Notes under the pieces: generated by a model
Databases searched by the model: none
What the model was told of the DNA's origin: nothing
The model's input: the letters and a program-made list of their open reading frames with translations, nothing else
Assembly (NCBI GenBank): GCA_941918925.1
Contig: OW799237.1
Coordinates: 88,757,015-88,821,014 of the forward strand
Reading direction: 5' to 3'
DNA length: 64,000 nt
DNA from: Phyto melanocephala
Lineage: Eukaryota; Arthropoda; Insecta; Diptera; Rhinophoridae
Shown: one piece after another, positions 23,297-33,969 of the stretch
Layout: every line of letters starts with the position of its first letter
Position numbering within the stretch: the first letter of the stretch is position 1
Position numbers and translations under genes: made by a program

Positions 23297-24269
23297 TTTT
23301 ATACCCTTCACCTGTGGTGCACAAGGGTATATATAGCTTTGTCATTCCGTTTGTAATTTCTAGAATTTTCATTTCCGACCCCTGTAAGTATATATTTTCT
23401 GAAAGCTTGTGAATAGAGGAGTCATAAGCCATGCCCGTCTGTCCGTGTGTCCGTGTGGTTGAAATCATCAACTTTTAGAAGCAACCATTTGTTCCTCAGA
23501 TCTGTGTATAGTATCAATCTGTTGGAAATATCCGGGATTTAGTCGCTACTAAAACTCAGCACAATCGCCCTATAACTTTCTGAGATATGAGCAAATAAAC
23601 ACGACTGCCTCAGTTTTTCCCATATTTTTACCACCAAAATTAAAATTTTTCAGCCATAGAATAATTTATAGGTACCTTTGCTACTATTTGTAGATATAAT
23701 ATGGCGTTAGAGATATTTTTTATATATTTTTTTAAAATATATATTCCAAAAATTTACAAACGAATATCAATTTTTTTCAGCTTCCAGACAACCGAGACAG
23801 TCAATATTGGTATTATCTAAAAGGACTTGGCTAGCGCAATATAAGCAAATAAAATTCAGTTGACCGCCACTACAAAATGGCGGCCAATAAATTTATATAA
23901 GGATCAAATCTGGTTTTTTTAAATGTAATTTCTTGAACCCCCTCAACATTGGTATTAAATGAAAGGGCTTGACCGGTAAGAAACAGTAAATTATTAAAAA
24001 ATGTAAAATCTAAGATGGCGTCTAAAACAAAATGGCGAAACAAATTTTTTTAACCCCATCAATATGGGTATCAAATTAAAGGACTTGACTAGCAGAATAC
24101 AGATAACGACGTACAAATTAAAAATCGAGGATGGCATCGGAAATAAAAAGGAAAAATGGCGTATAACCTGAAATATAGGTTAAGCTATGATGTGGGATTA
24201 TACCTATGTACATGATGGTGAAGGGTATTATCAGATTCGGCTCGGCCGAAGATAGCACTCTTACTTGTT
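23297..24269 (+). mobile_element. DINE-like repeat, copy 3, near full length
   Basis: The clearest copy. It begins TTTTATACCCTTCACCTGTG with a pairing GGGTATATATAG, then runs through the CATTCCGTTTGTAA, GAAAGCTTG and GTCTGTCCGTGTGTCC blocks. The interior has paired ATGGCG-type segments. It ends GAAGGGTATTATCAGATTCG, a hairpin (TTCGGC 24236-24241 with GCCGAA 24245-24250), then GATAGCACTCTTACTTGTT. It sits inside the CCCAGCAAAAAC repeat. The matching DINE-1 layout suggests rolling-circle (Helentron-type) mobilisation in trans. Confidence 0.7.
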
Positions 24270-24970
24270 ATTTAAATTAAATGGTGTTTTTTAATCATCA
24301 AATCATCATTATATTTAAAACAGCAATAAATAAACCTTTTTAGAGTCCGCACATTTATTTTATATCAGATGCAAAAATGTCTTTTTTCATAAAGTATAAA
24401 AGGAAGAAAAGTTTTATTAAATATTTTTTTTTTATTTCAATTTAGAAAAATATACTTGAATAGATTGTTGCTTGTTGCTTTATATAAGAATGTCATTCAG
24501 CTTTAACTTTCAGAACTTTCGATTTAGTTTTAATGTTTTTTTCTTGTTATAAAAAATTACTTTTGATAACTAATCGACAAAAAAAAAAAGAAATAGTGGA
24601 AGCCGTACATACTACTACACAATTACATGAGCATTTTAAATTAATTGTTTTTAAATGTATTTCTGATCTGGCAATATTCAATTTAAAAAAAAAGAAATGC
24701 CTTAAAGTTTGTGTTAAGCAACTATTAAACACTATGAATTTACCGGTATGCCTGACAAATTTTTCCCAACAAAATACGTGTTAAAGCTAAGAAAATTTCC
24801 TTTTGTAAATGTCAACCTGCATTTGCACTCTAAACGTTTTCAGTTACAGCCCGTTCGAGTTTGAACACACAAAGCACCTGGCATCAGCTGTTTTGCATAT
24901 CAATTGTTTGTGGCGCCAAAAATAGAATGTTTGTGCATCAGCAAATATACATTAAAATCTATTTATTTGC
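24270..24970. other. AT-rich spacer
   Basis: No gene. A frame at 24533-24784 is open but shows only Lys/Phe-rich low-complexity sequence. Confidence 0.35.
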
Positions 24971-25453
24971 AAAGGGTGTCTCAGTAAGAATGCACTGTAT
25001 TATATAAAAATAAAAACACGTATTTTTTGAGACAGTTTCCAGTGATTTTTTGGATTGCAAAGATAAGTATGGAATAAAAAAAAAATCAGTAAAATGGCCT
25101 CCACGTCACTCAAAATCCGCACCAGAGAGTGACTAGGTACATTTGCTTCTCTTTGATTTTATGTAGAGAAATGTAATAGTTATCATATAAAAAACCGGGG
25201 TTCGAATCATTAGAAAACTCGCAATTTAAAAAACCAGTTTACTAATTTTTACACGAAAGTAACGGTTTTTATCAATGTACAAATAAAAAATCATTTCTTT
25301 TTTATTTAAAATTAAGAAAAATTTAAGTAAAATCATTCTTTAAAATACAAAACAATTAATATAATAAACTTTTTAATAAATTAACTGCCTAATTCATAAC
25401 AAGTTTTAAAAATTTTTTACAACTGATTTTCTATGGAAATTTGATTTGTAAAG

Positions 25454-25644
25454 GTTAGGTAGAACAGGCAGCTGTTGTGCAGCTCACTTGGGTCCATTAT
25501 ATTGATCCCTTTGTGATACCTGAATAGAAAAGTAAGGATATAATAGAAAGGAAGCAGACAAGTCCAGAGTCTCCGACGGGAATCGAACCCGCAACCCCCA
25601 AACTAGCAGAACAGCACACTGCTGACTAGTCCATCGGGGCACCA
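25454..25644 (-). mobile_element. tRNA-derived SINE with LINE-type tail, copy 2
   Basis: On the minus strand it begins GGTGCCCCGATGGACTAGTC (tRNA-like head, A box) and has the B box GGTTCGATTCCC. The body follows and ends GACCCAAGTGAGCTGCACAA and CTGCCTGTTCTACCTAACC. A perfect 13-bp duplication, TTGATTTGTAAAG, flanks it at 25441-25453 and 25645-25657. The last 65 bp align with the 3' end of the LINE at 44373-44830 (shared GACCCAAGTGAGCT, GCTGCC and ACCTAAC). Confidence 0.9.
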
Positions 25645-25679
25645 TTGATTTGTAAAGCTCTTATAAAGCTCTTTCAATT

Positions 25680-26110
25680 TTTATGAATTAGACCGTAAGA
25701 GTATAACTTTCATGTCAACAAGTAACAGTGCTATAATTTCGGACGTGCCCAATCTAATTCTATCCTTCATCATCCTGTGAAAAGGTAAAATAACCATATC
25801 GTAGCCTAACCTAGATTCTATACTTAACGTTATACGCCATTTAGCTTTGCTATTTCTGACGCCATCTTTGGTTTTAATCTTTTGCATAGATCGATGTTTT
25901 ACTTGTCTAACCCCTTCGTTGAATACCCGTATTGGTGGGGCTTGATAGGGGTATATTTTTAAATACTAGCTTTGACCCATATATAAATTTATTGTACGAC
26001 ATTCTGTAGTGTATTATATTCTGCTATTCCATCCCTTTCAAAAGTTGATTTTAACCAACAGACGGACATTGCCCAATCGACTCCCCCATTTATAAGCTTT
26101 AGGAAAATAA
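25680..26110 (-). repeat. DINE-like repeat fragment
   Basis: Minus-strand match to the 5' half of the family: the AATCGACTCCCCCATTTATA block, the AACAGACGGACA block and interior wording GCCATCTTTGGTTTT. Termini absent. Confidence 0.5.
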
Positions 26111-26379
26111 TACACACTATTAGGTAGAAGTTGCGTATTTTGCGAGTGTGTTGGGTACGAAAGTAATTTCTTAAGAGAGCTTGAAATATTGTTATACAAA
26201 AGTTGGTTATATGGACAAGGCCATCTGTATGTATACAAGTGAACCAAACTATTTGAGAAACAGGTCTTTACGTCTCGAATAATTCGAAAACTGACTTAAT
26301 AAAAAACTGGTTAAAAAACTGGCTTAATAAAAAAAAAACTGGTTAAAAAAACAGTTTTTCGAATTATACGAAAAAATCT

Positions 26380-26700
26380 AATTGCATAAAGATTTTCTGA
26401 GTTTCAATTAGAGAATTTTGTGTGTTTACAAAGTTATTCAGATTGGAATGCGCTTCATCGGAGAAAAATTGGCATTGCCTTCACTTAGCTCTACTAATCT
26501 GTTTAATCACCTGAGTAAGCTGAATTTTGTCCAAATGAAGAAGGAGGTATTTTGTCAAAATTCGCAACATAGTGCTTCATGAACTTTATTGTCATTGAGA
26601 ATGATGCCAAATTGAGGTCTTCAGGGTTTCGGCGACACTTCTGTTTACAACTGCAATGATTTAAATAGACCGATCGCTACATTGATGCAACCAAGACTTA
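26380..26700 (-). pseudogene. Mariner-like (DD41D type) transposase remnant
   Basis: On the minus strand the fragments VVNRSVAETLKTSIWHHSQ, TMLRILTKYLLLHLDKIQLT and FFSDEAHSNLNNFVNTQNS follow each other in the order of the linker, second DNA-binding end and first catalytic Asp of this family. Several stops and shifts intervene. The second and third catalytic blocks were not found. Confidence 0.7.
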
Positions 26701-26952
26701 CTAACCCTAAGCAAATCAGTTTCTTAAAATTTTTAGACCACTCTTTGAGTGGCAAACACTTTGGCATTAACATTTTTCGCCTAAAAATTATTCAAAGTTT
26801 TGAACTGTTGTTTTAAAAATTTTTAAAGTTTGCACATTATAAGGCATGGTTCTTTCGTAGTGTTCCATTTTTAATAAACGAAATACATAAACATTTATGA
26901 CAGCTGCTACATTTCAAAGTTAACATTTAAAAAAAATTACACTAAATTAAAA

Positions 26953-28800
26953 AAGTAAGACTGCTTCGTTGGGTAATGCCGAATCTTATATACCCTTTAC
27001 AACGTGTAGTCATGCCATAACAGTATATATATATATATATAACATTTTAAACTTTTTCAAGAATTTGGGTAAAGGTTTACTGCTGATCTGGCATAAGCAC
27101 CAGTGAAATGCATATAAACCAGCTTAAACACAACAACCAAATAAATATATTATTAAAAAAAAAATAATAAAATTATAAATAATATATATAAAATAAATAA
27201 AAAATAAAAAAAAAATAATAAAATATAAATAATAAATATAAAAACAAGTAAGAGCGCTATATTCGGCCAAGCCGAATCTCATATACCCTTCACAACGTGT
27301 AGTCATGCAATAACAGTGGTTTGTGTCACCATTCATCCCATATGAAATACGTACATACATATAAAAAACATACATATATAAAAACATCCCATTGTAAAAT
27401 TATAAATTTACGTATGTATGTTAAAAAAAAAAAAAATAAAAAAAAATAAAAAAAAAATTTAAAAAAAAATTTAAAAAAAAAAATTTCAAAAAAAAATAAT
27501 TAAAATATATATAATATATATAAAACAAAAGAAAATAAAAAAAAAATTAAAAAAATGTAAAAAAAAATAATAAAAATATAAATAATGTATTAAATAAACA
27601 ATAAAAAAAAAATAAAAAAATAAATTAAAAAAAATATATAAAAACAAGTAAGAGTGCTATATTCGGCCATGCCGAATCTTATATACCCTTTACAACGTGT
27701 AGTCATGCAATAACAGTTGCTTGTATCACAATTCATCCGATATGAAATACGTACACGTATGTATGTTAAAAAAACGAAAAAAAAAAAATTATAAAAAAAA
27801 TTAAAAAAAAATTTAAAAAAAAATTAAAAAAAAAATTATTATATATATAATATACATATATAAAACAAAAAAAAAATAAAAAAAAAATAAAAAAAAAAAT
27901 AATAAAAATATAAATAATATATTAAATAAAAAATAAAAAAAAAATAAAAAAAAAATTTTTTAAAAAATTAAAAAAAATTTTTTTTTGGCTCAGTTGGGAT
28001 TCGATGCCACGTTTTCTCTAACCAGTATACACGTTTGTGTGTATGTATGTTGTTGCTGTAATGTTGTTTTTGTGAAAAAAATCGAGGTGGTCGTGGGTTT
28101 TTGCTCATATCTCAGTTGTTTATGTACCGATGTTTCTGATTTTCAATACCGATCTACTCCCGAATATTTCTGATATTTTAATACCTTACCCGGGTCCAAC
28201 CTATGTCGGGGGGCTTCAAAAAGTTGATTTCAACATACACACGGACAGACGGTCAGACGGACAGACTGACAGGGCTTAATCGACTCCCCTATTCATAAGC
28301 TTTCAGAAAATATATACTTTATGGGGTCGGAAATGAAAATTGTAGAAATTTCACACGGAATGACAAACCTATATATACCCTTTTTCACTGTGTGAAGGGT
28401 ATAAAAATAAAAAAATTTTTTTTTGGTTCAGCTGGGATTCGATGCCACGTTTTCTCTATCCGTTTGTATGTATGTATGTATGTATGTTGTTGTTGTATTG
28501 TTGTTTTTGTGAAAAAAAAAATTGAGGTGGTCGTGGGTTTTCGCTCAATACCGATCTACTCCCGAATATTTCTAATATTTTAGTACCTCACCCGGGTCCA
28601 AGCGATGTCGGGGGGCTTCAAAAAGTTGATTTCAACATACACACGGACAGACGGACAGACTGACAACGCTTAATCGACTCCCCTATTCAAGCTTTCAGAA
28701 AATATACAATTTATGGGGTCGGAAAAAAAATTGTAGAAATTTCAAACGGAATGACAAACCTAAATATACCCTTTTTCACTTTTGAGTGAAGGGTATAAAA
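26953..28800 (-). repeat. Cluster of DINE-like ends separated by A-rich tracts
   Basis: Three minus-strand copies of the 3' terminal block (AAGTAAGAG, GCTATATTCGGCC, ATACCCTT) start at about 26953, 27242 and 27645, each followed by the same CACAACGTGTAGTCATGC-like sequence and then A-rich DNA. A nearly pure A/TAAAA tract fills about 27420-27970. Two 5' halves then lie in tandem (27987-28408 and 28425-28800, spacing 438 bp), each starting GGCTCAGTTGGGATTCGATG or its variant and ending GTGAAGGGTATAAAA. This looks like local duplication after insertion. Confidence 0.6.
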
Positions 28801-28826
28801 AGTGCATTCTGACTGAGACACACTTT

Positions 28827-30310
28827 AGACAGATACTTTTTTAGTTTTAAGAACTCAACTCGAAGTCTATATAGAGCTGACTTAATATAAATCAGAGAAG
28901 AAACAGGCCAGTTTCTTTTCACTTTTACTTCCTACAGTTTTACATTTTTTTTCAAGAAATTTCTTATTATTTTTTTGCCATTTTGTTTATTATCTTTAAT
29001 AATAATCTGGCTAATTATTACAGTAGAAAATTTTTCCAAAAATAATCTATTTAATTATGAAAAAAGGTGGCATAATTATTATTATATTTGTTTTTAATAA
29101 CTTTTCATTAGTAACTAGGAACAACAATGTGTTAAAATAAAGCACAAAAATATTTATAACAACTTAATCATTAATTTTATGTAACAATTTCCAATTAAGC
29201 TGTGAAAAAATAAAGAAAGAAGAATTCTGGAAATGTACAACTTTTACTTGTTATTCCTGCCTAATGAGATTAACCCATATTACAATGCTATGGCAGCAAT
29301 TACACTCTTTGGTGCGACACATGAATGAGTTGGTCAATACACTTGCATTTGTATTTAACTAAATATAATATTAAAATTCATTGTAATACAATATTCTTGA
29401 AATGTTGTTAGTAGCCATAGGTGTGTTATTATTATAATGTTGTTTATTATACATTATTTTGTTTAATGTTTTTGTTTTTTTTTTCATATACAGCTCTATT
29501 TTCTAACTAAAACATTGTTAGAACTCAATTATATCACACAATGAATTGGTATCCTTTTGTTATTTCCGTACAATAGGAAATTGCAAATTATATAAATATG
29601 TATGTTTGTATTTATGTACAAACTATACACAAATCGAGAAAGAAAAATATGTAAAAATATAGAAAAAAAAACAAAACGCAATAGTATTGTGTGTACAAAA
29701 ATCGAACTAAAATCCAGTGGAATGAATGAATAAAGTCACGACCAAATAGAAATTTATAAATGATGAGAGAAAAAAATATTACACAGTTGTCAATAACAAC
29801 CATTTAATAAGAGAAAAATAGCAGCAGGAACAACAATAACAACAATGACAATATTAGAACAACAAATGAAATGATTTCAAAGTTTCGTACATACATATGT
29901 TTACTACAATAGACTTAACTTATATTTAGTAAAAAAAAAATAAAATAAAAAATACACAGATACATACATGCATACATATGTAAGTATGTATGTACAACAG
30001 CAACTATAATGATGTTGACAGCAACGAAATAATAAAAATAAAATAACAACAATAATTTATATGACACATTCCTGCGGCCCTTATCAATGACATCCACGCA
30101 CTGAGAGCAACAGTTGGTTACTCGCATACTCAAGTGTCTCATTGCAAAGAATTCAATTAAAACACTCTGCATAACCAGTAAATAGTTACATATCTAATCA
30201 GTAATAAGTGTTTGGTGGGCGGGCAGAAAACAATGTCAGTGATATCAAGTTTTTTCCCCCAGCAAAACGCTTGAGAACTGAACTAAAAATTAATTAATTT
30301 TTTTTTTAAA
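28827..30310. other. AT-rich spacer
   Basis: No gene. Contains ATACATACATGCATACATAT-like runs near 29960-29990 and AAC-rich repeats near 29825-29850. Minus-strand frames at 29612 and 29915 are low-complexity. Confidence 0.4.
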
Positions 30311-30314
30311 TTAA

Positions 30315-30473
30315 CTGCCTGTTCAACGATGTCGAAAGAAAACCCAAGCGAAATTTCATTCGTAAAAATGTATTGAAAACAACAACAAAAACTAAAAATT
30401 TGTTTTTGTTTTCAACGTATTTGTACGAATGAAATTTCGCTTGGGTTTTCTTTCGACATCGTTGAACAGGCAG
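30315..30473. mobile_element. 159-bp fold-back MITE with TAA duplication
   Basis: CTGCCTGTTCAACGATGTCG at 30315 begins an arm whose exact reverse complement ends at 30473. The first 50 bp of the arms are perfect, and pairing continues with few mismatches to about 75 bp, leaving almost no loop. TAA flanks both ends (30312-30314 and 30474-30476). The length and TWA-type duplication fit a Harbinger-type MITE. No coding capacity. Near-perfect arms suggest recent insertion or gene-conversion between arms. Confidence 0.8.
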
Positions 30474-30540
30474 TAAGTGTCCTTTATTGGCCAATTGTGT
30501 AATTGAGAAAAACTACGAGACCTGCTGAATAAACTCACTT

Positions 30541-31650
30541 CCCAGCAAAAACTAGGTAATGACTTGCTCTTACTAAACAACATACTTTTTAATGACTTTT
30601 ACATATCGTCTGTCTTACTAAGAAGTATTTTAGTAATGACTTGATATTTTGCTTACATACACACTAGGGTGATCGACTCGGTTTTATAACCGGAGGAAAA
30701 CCCGGTTTTTTTTCTTTTTCAGCTGGCGGTTTTTTCTAAATGTTGATTTTTCGAATATCGAATACACCGTTTTTTTTATACGAAAAAGCCGGGTTTTTTT
30801 ATTATTTTAAGTTTATTTTCATATATCTTTGTAACCAATCGTACCATGGTATATTTAGTACTCGAAAAGTTTCCAAAAATCAGAAAATAAAACTATTCAA
30901 CATTCTTTCATAATATTGTAAGAAATCTATTTGTTGTTTAAAAAACAAATGCAAAATAAGAAAAATAATTGATCTTTAATATTAATTTTTTTTATAGGAT
31001 ATAAACCTAACGTTGAAAGCTAAAGGTAATTGAAGCATAAACTTAGCTGATTGATCACTTTTAGGTAAAAAATGTAGTAAAAATAAAGAAAAACCAATAA
31101 CCGTCCTTCCAGATTCTAATTTTAATTAATGGCATTGAGTGTCTGCCAACTGAAATTTCCATTAAACCAGCGAACAAACTAGTTTATGCCTAAATATGTA
31201 TGTCTGTCAGAGGTATAAGCAAGAACTTTTAAAATTAAATTTTAAAGATGTTTTCACAAGCCTTTAAAATGTATTTCAAATTACAGAAATAATTTCAAAC
31301 AAAATACGTTAGTGTATATAAGTTTAAAAGATCTATTTAATATTAAAGAAATGTACCAAAGGAGATACGAACGTATATAAACTGTTAAAATTTAAAATTT
31401 ATATATAAATGTAATTATAATCTTTTTTTACAATATTTTTTAATTTTTTCTTTAAATATTATATTTTATATATTCGAACCGGTTAACCGGTTTTTTCTCT
31501 CAATTTTCAAAATAGCAACCGGTTTTTTTAAATTTTAAATTTCAAACTATAAATTTCAATACAAGTTCTTGTTGCGAAATTTGCTAGAAGCCATGGAAAT
31601 ACACAACTGTAATGTGTTATTTTGTTGGATTACTACAATATTTGAAAAGT
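30541..31650 (+). repeat. CCCAGCAAAAAC dispersed repeat, copy 3, interrupted
   Basis: Left part 30541-30666 matches copies 1 and 2. After TGCTTACATACACAC the match breaks and resumes at about 31557 with CAATACAAGTTCTTGTTGCG. The 0.9 kb between is treated as an insertion. The right part fades near 31600. Confidence 0.65.
30667..31556. mobile_element. Unclassified insertion with CCGGTT/AACCGG ends
   Basis: Interrupts the CCCAGCAAAAAC repeat. It starts TAGGGTGATCGACTCGG and shows ACCGG / CCCGG words with T runs at the left (30690-30800). Near the right (31480-31530) are GAACCGGTTAACCGG and CAACCGGTTTTTT. The interior is AT-rich without an ORF. No protein or exact terminal repeat identifies the superfamily. 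Confidence 0.45.
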
Positions 31651-31813
31651 GGATGTTAATGTCGGCGTGTCGAAATAGTTTCGGTTAATGAATTCAATAT
31701 GGCTATATGGAGTCGCTTATTCTTCCAAAATTTTTGTCAATAGAGAAATTATTTGACTTTTAAGAAAGCATAGAGGTAGTCCCTAAAGTGTGTCACCTTA
31801 ATGTTCCGTTGTA

Positions 31814-32719
31814 TCGGGTGCCCAACTAGAACGCAATTTTTAAATTTGGCGCTATTTGAAGTGTCATTGTTTGACATTTGAACAATTGTTATTGTTTGCT
31901 AGTAGAAGGTATGAGGTTAGTGAAAATGGAGCGCTACACGAATGAACAACGCATTCTCATTGTGAAATTGTTTTACCAAAATGGTGAAAGTTTTGCGGCT
32001 ACAGTTCGCAAATTGCGATCAATTTGGGGTCACAATAATGCTCCAAAAGAGTCAACTTTAAAGAGATTAATGGATAGATTTGCCAAAACTGGGTCTGTTA
32101 GTGATGTAAAGACAACAACGCGCCTTCGACCAGGTCGATCGACCGAAAATGTCGCAGCTGTACGTGATGATGTCGCTCAAACTCCATCCACCTCAATTCG
32201 ACACCGAGCTCAGCAAATTGGTGTCTCCAAATTCACTATGCAGCGAATTTTGACGAAAGATTTGCATCTTCATGCATACAAACTTCAATTGACTTAGGAA
32301 CTGAAGCCAGCTGACCATAGCCAGCGAAGGGAGTTCGTTAATTGGGAGACAACATGAAAATGCTGAGACCAGAATTGGCCGCTTAGATCGTGTGATTTAA
32401 CACCTTTAGATTTTTTCTTTGAGGTTTTTTGAAGTCGATGGTTTACGCGAATAAGCCGACGACGACTCAAGCCTTGAAAGAGGAAATTGGACGCTGCATT
32501 AATGAAATACCGCAGCATTTATGCATAAAGGTCATTGAAAATTTTATTAAAAGATCACGTGTGTGCCAGCAAAGCCGCGGCGGCCATCTGCACGATATAT
32601 TGTTCCATACATAACCTCATTCTGTCTACTTTACGACAAAATAAAGTTTCACGATTTTTTTTTTAAATATCTGTATTTTATTTAAAATTTAAACATTTCG
32701 TTCTAGTTGGGACACCCAT
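31814..32719 (+). mobile_element. Mariner-like (DD41D type) element, GGGTGCCCAACTAGAAC family
   Basis: Inverted ends: TCGGGTGCCCAACTAGAACG at 31814 and GTTCTAGTTGGGACACCC ending at 32717-32719, each flanked by TA (31812-31813, 32720-32721). The N-terminal 139 codons are open (31878-32297), starting at MERYTNEQRILIVKLFYQ or the upstream Met, and contain both helix-turn-helix parts. An internal deletion then joins REFVNWE to NWPLRSCDLTPLDFF, so the first two catalytic Asp residues are gone. The C-terminus (LCIKVIENFIKRS, GGHLHDILFHT) is present. A 906-bp deletion derivative, immobile without help. Confidence 0.88.
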
Positions 32720-32726
32720 TAGTTAT

Positions 32727-33780
32727 TATACAGGGTGGTACAGTCAAGACGCCAAATGTTAACTGTTGATAAAACAAAAGGTTTTCAGCGAATAATCTAA
32801 ATATTTTTTTATCATGATAGAACGACTTATGACAAGTATGTGTAAAAGAAAATATCGGCCAAATGCTCGCTTAGGCTTGGGTGACATACTTCCATCCAAT
32901 GGTCCATAATTTCTATCACACAAAGACATAATTGAGGTTCAATGTCGTTAATGTGTCGAATTATTTCATTCTTTAACTCTTGAATTGTTGTGACAATAAA
33001 TGTCGTTAACTTTTTTTTTTTAATATTTCCAAAGAAGAGAATCTAAAGGTGTCAAATCACCTGATCGTGATAGCCAATTAACATCGCTACGACGTAAGAT
33101 AAAGTTCTCGAGCAAAAGAGCCATTGTTTTGCGTTGGTTGCGTGGTAAATGACACAATCCTGTTAAGACCACATATTATCCAGATCCATAACATCAATTT
33201 CTGGCAATAAAAATTTCGTTATCATCCCGCGATAGCGAACAGATTTCACGGCAACTACTTAGTCGAGCTCATTTTCGAAAAGTACTGCCTGATGACGCCG
33301 CCAACCCATAAACCACATCAAACAATTACTGTTTATGGATGCATCGGCTTTTCAACAATCACTTTTGGATTATCTTTCCGCAAGTGCGGCAATTCTGCTT
33401 GCCGTGGAAGTGTGCCTCGTCGCAGAAGATGATTTTTTTTTTTGTAAAGTCACTATTTATTTCTGTTTGTTCAACAAACCGCTTGGCATATTGCCGACGC
33501 TTGAAATGGTCTGTAGGCTTCTGCTCTTGAGTAAATTGAACCTTGTAAGCGTGTAAATTTAAATATTTATTTAAAATTTGCAGCAGTGATGTTTGTGTAA
33601 TGTTGGGCTCCACGACAAGTTGATGTAAACGGCATTTCTGCCACGCTATCGCAAATAACAGCAGGTGCTGCTTCCTGCCGCCTTTGTATGATTTTGTAGT
33701 GGTGCAGTACAGATCCTTGCTATTTGATGTGAGGTCATACTCCGCATTTGCCATTTGACCTGAAGGATGCATTTCCTTAA
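32727..33780 (-). mobile_element. Mariner-like (DD41D type) element, decayed
   Basis: The plus-strand left end TACAGGGTGGTACAGTCAAG is a typical mariner terminus. On the minus strand the transposase reads AVICDSVAEMPFTST, then YLNLHAYKVQFTQEQKPTDH and IIFCDEAHFHGKQNC with the first catalytic Asp (open frame 33359-33772), then poorly preserved second and third blocks with DLTPLDSLLW near 33060. The N-terminal DNA-binding half and the opposite terminal repeat are missing. Its terminal sequence differs from the neighbouring element at 31814. Confidence 0.75.
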
Positions 33781-33844
33781 CGTAATTGTAGTGATAACCT
33801 TTCCTTGAGCTGGAACGTCAGCGGAACGTTTTTTTTTAATTTTG

Positions 33845-33960
33845 AATTTGAAACTTCGAAGATCGTAGTAAAAAATTGTTGTCTCTGCTGGGATTTGTAT
33901 CAGGGTCCTCTAATTTAAAATTTGGAACTCTAACAACTACACCACACCACCTTGCCAATT
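33845..33960 (-). mobile_element. Second type of tRNA-derived SINE head
   Basis: On the minus strand GGTGGTGTGGTGTAGTTGTT (A-box-like) is followed about 40 bp later by GATACAAATCCCAGCAGAGA (B-box-like), the spacing of a pol III tRNA promoter. The head differs from the SINEs at 7662 and 25454. No target duplication or tail could be fixed, and no cloverleaf acceptor stem closes, so it is not a functional tRNA gene. Confidence 0.4.
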
Positions 33961-33969
33961 GTCATTACA

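Larger units (their letters stand above)
24971..28826 (-). mobile_element. Mariner-like element stretched by nested insertions
   Basis: GGGTGTCTCAGTAAGAATGC begins at 24974 and its near reverse complement GCATTCTGACTGAGACACAC ends near 28823. These read as the two ends of one element, 3.9 kb apart, because a DD41D-type transposase remnant of minus orientation lies between them (26380-26700). The extra length is explained by a SINE at 25454-25644, a DINE-like fragment at 25680-26110 and the DINE-like cluster from 26953. The flanking TA pair is not preserved. Confidence 0.6.

Noticed and set aside
25590..25645. True tRNA gene on the minus strand
   Set aside because: A and B boxes are present but no closed cloverleaf, and the sequence continues into a SINE body with target duplications.
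27420..27970. Long A-rich tract as a LINE poly-A tail
   Set aside because: It has no LINE upstream, is mixed with TAAAA and TATATA, and recurs between DINE-like ends.
29612..30172. Two minus-strand open frames
   Set aside because: Phe/Tyr-rich low-complexity translations of microsatellite-like DNA.
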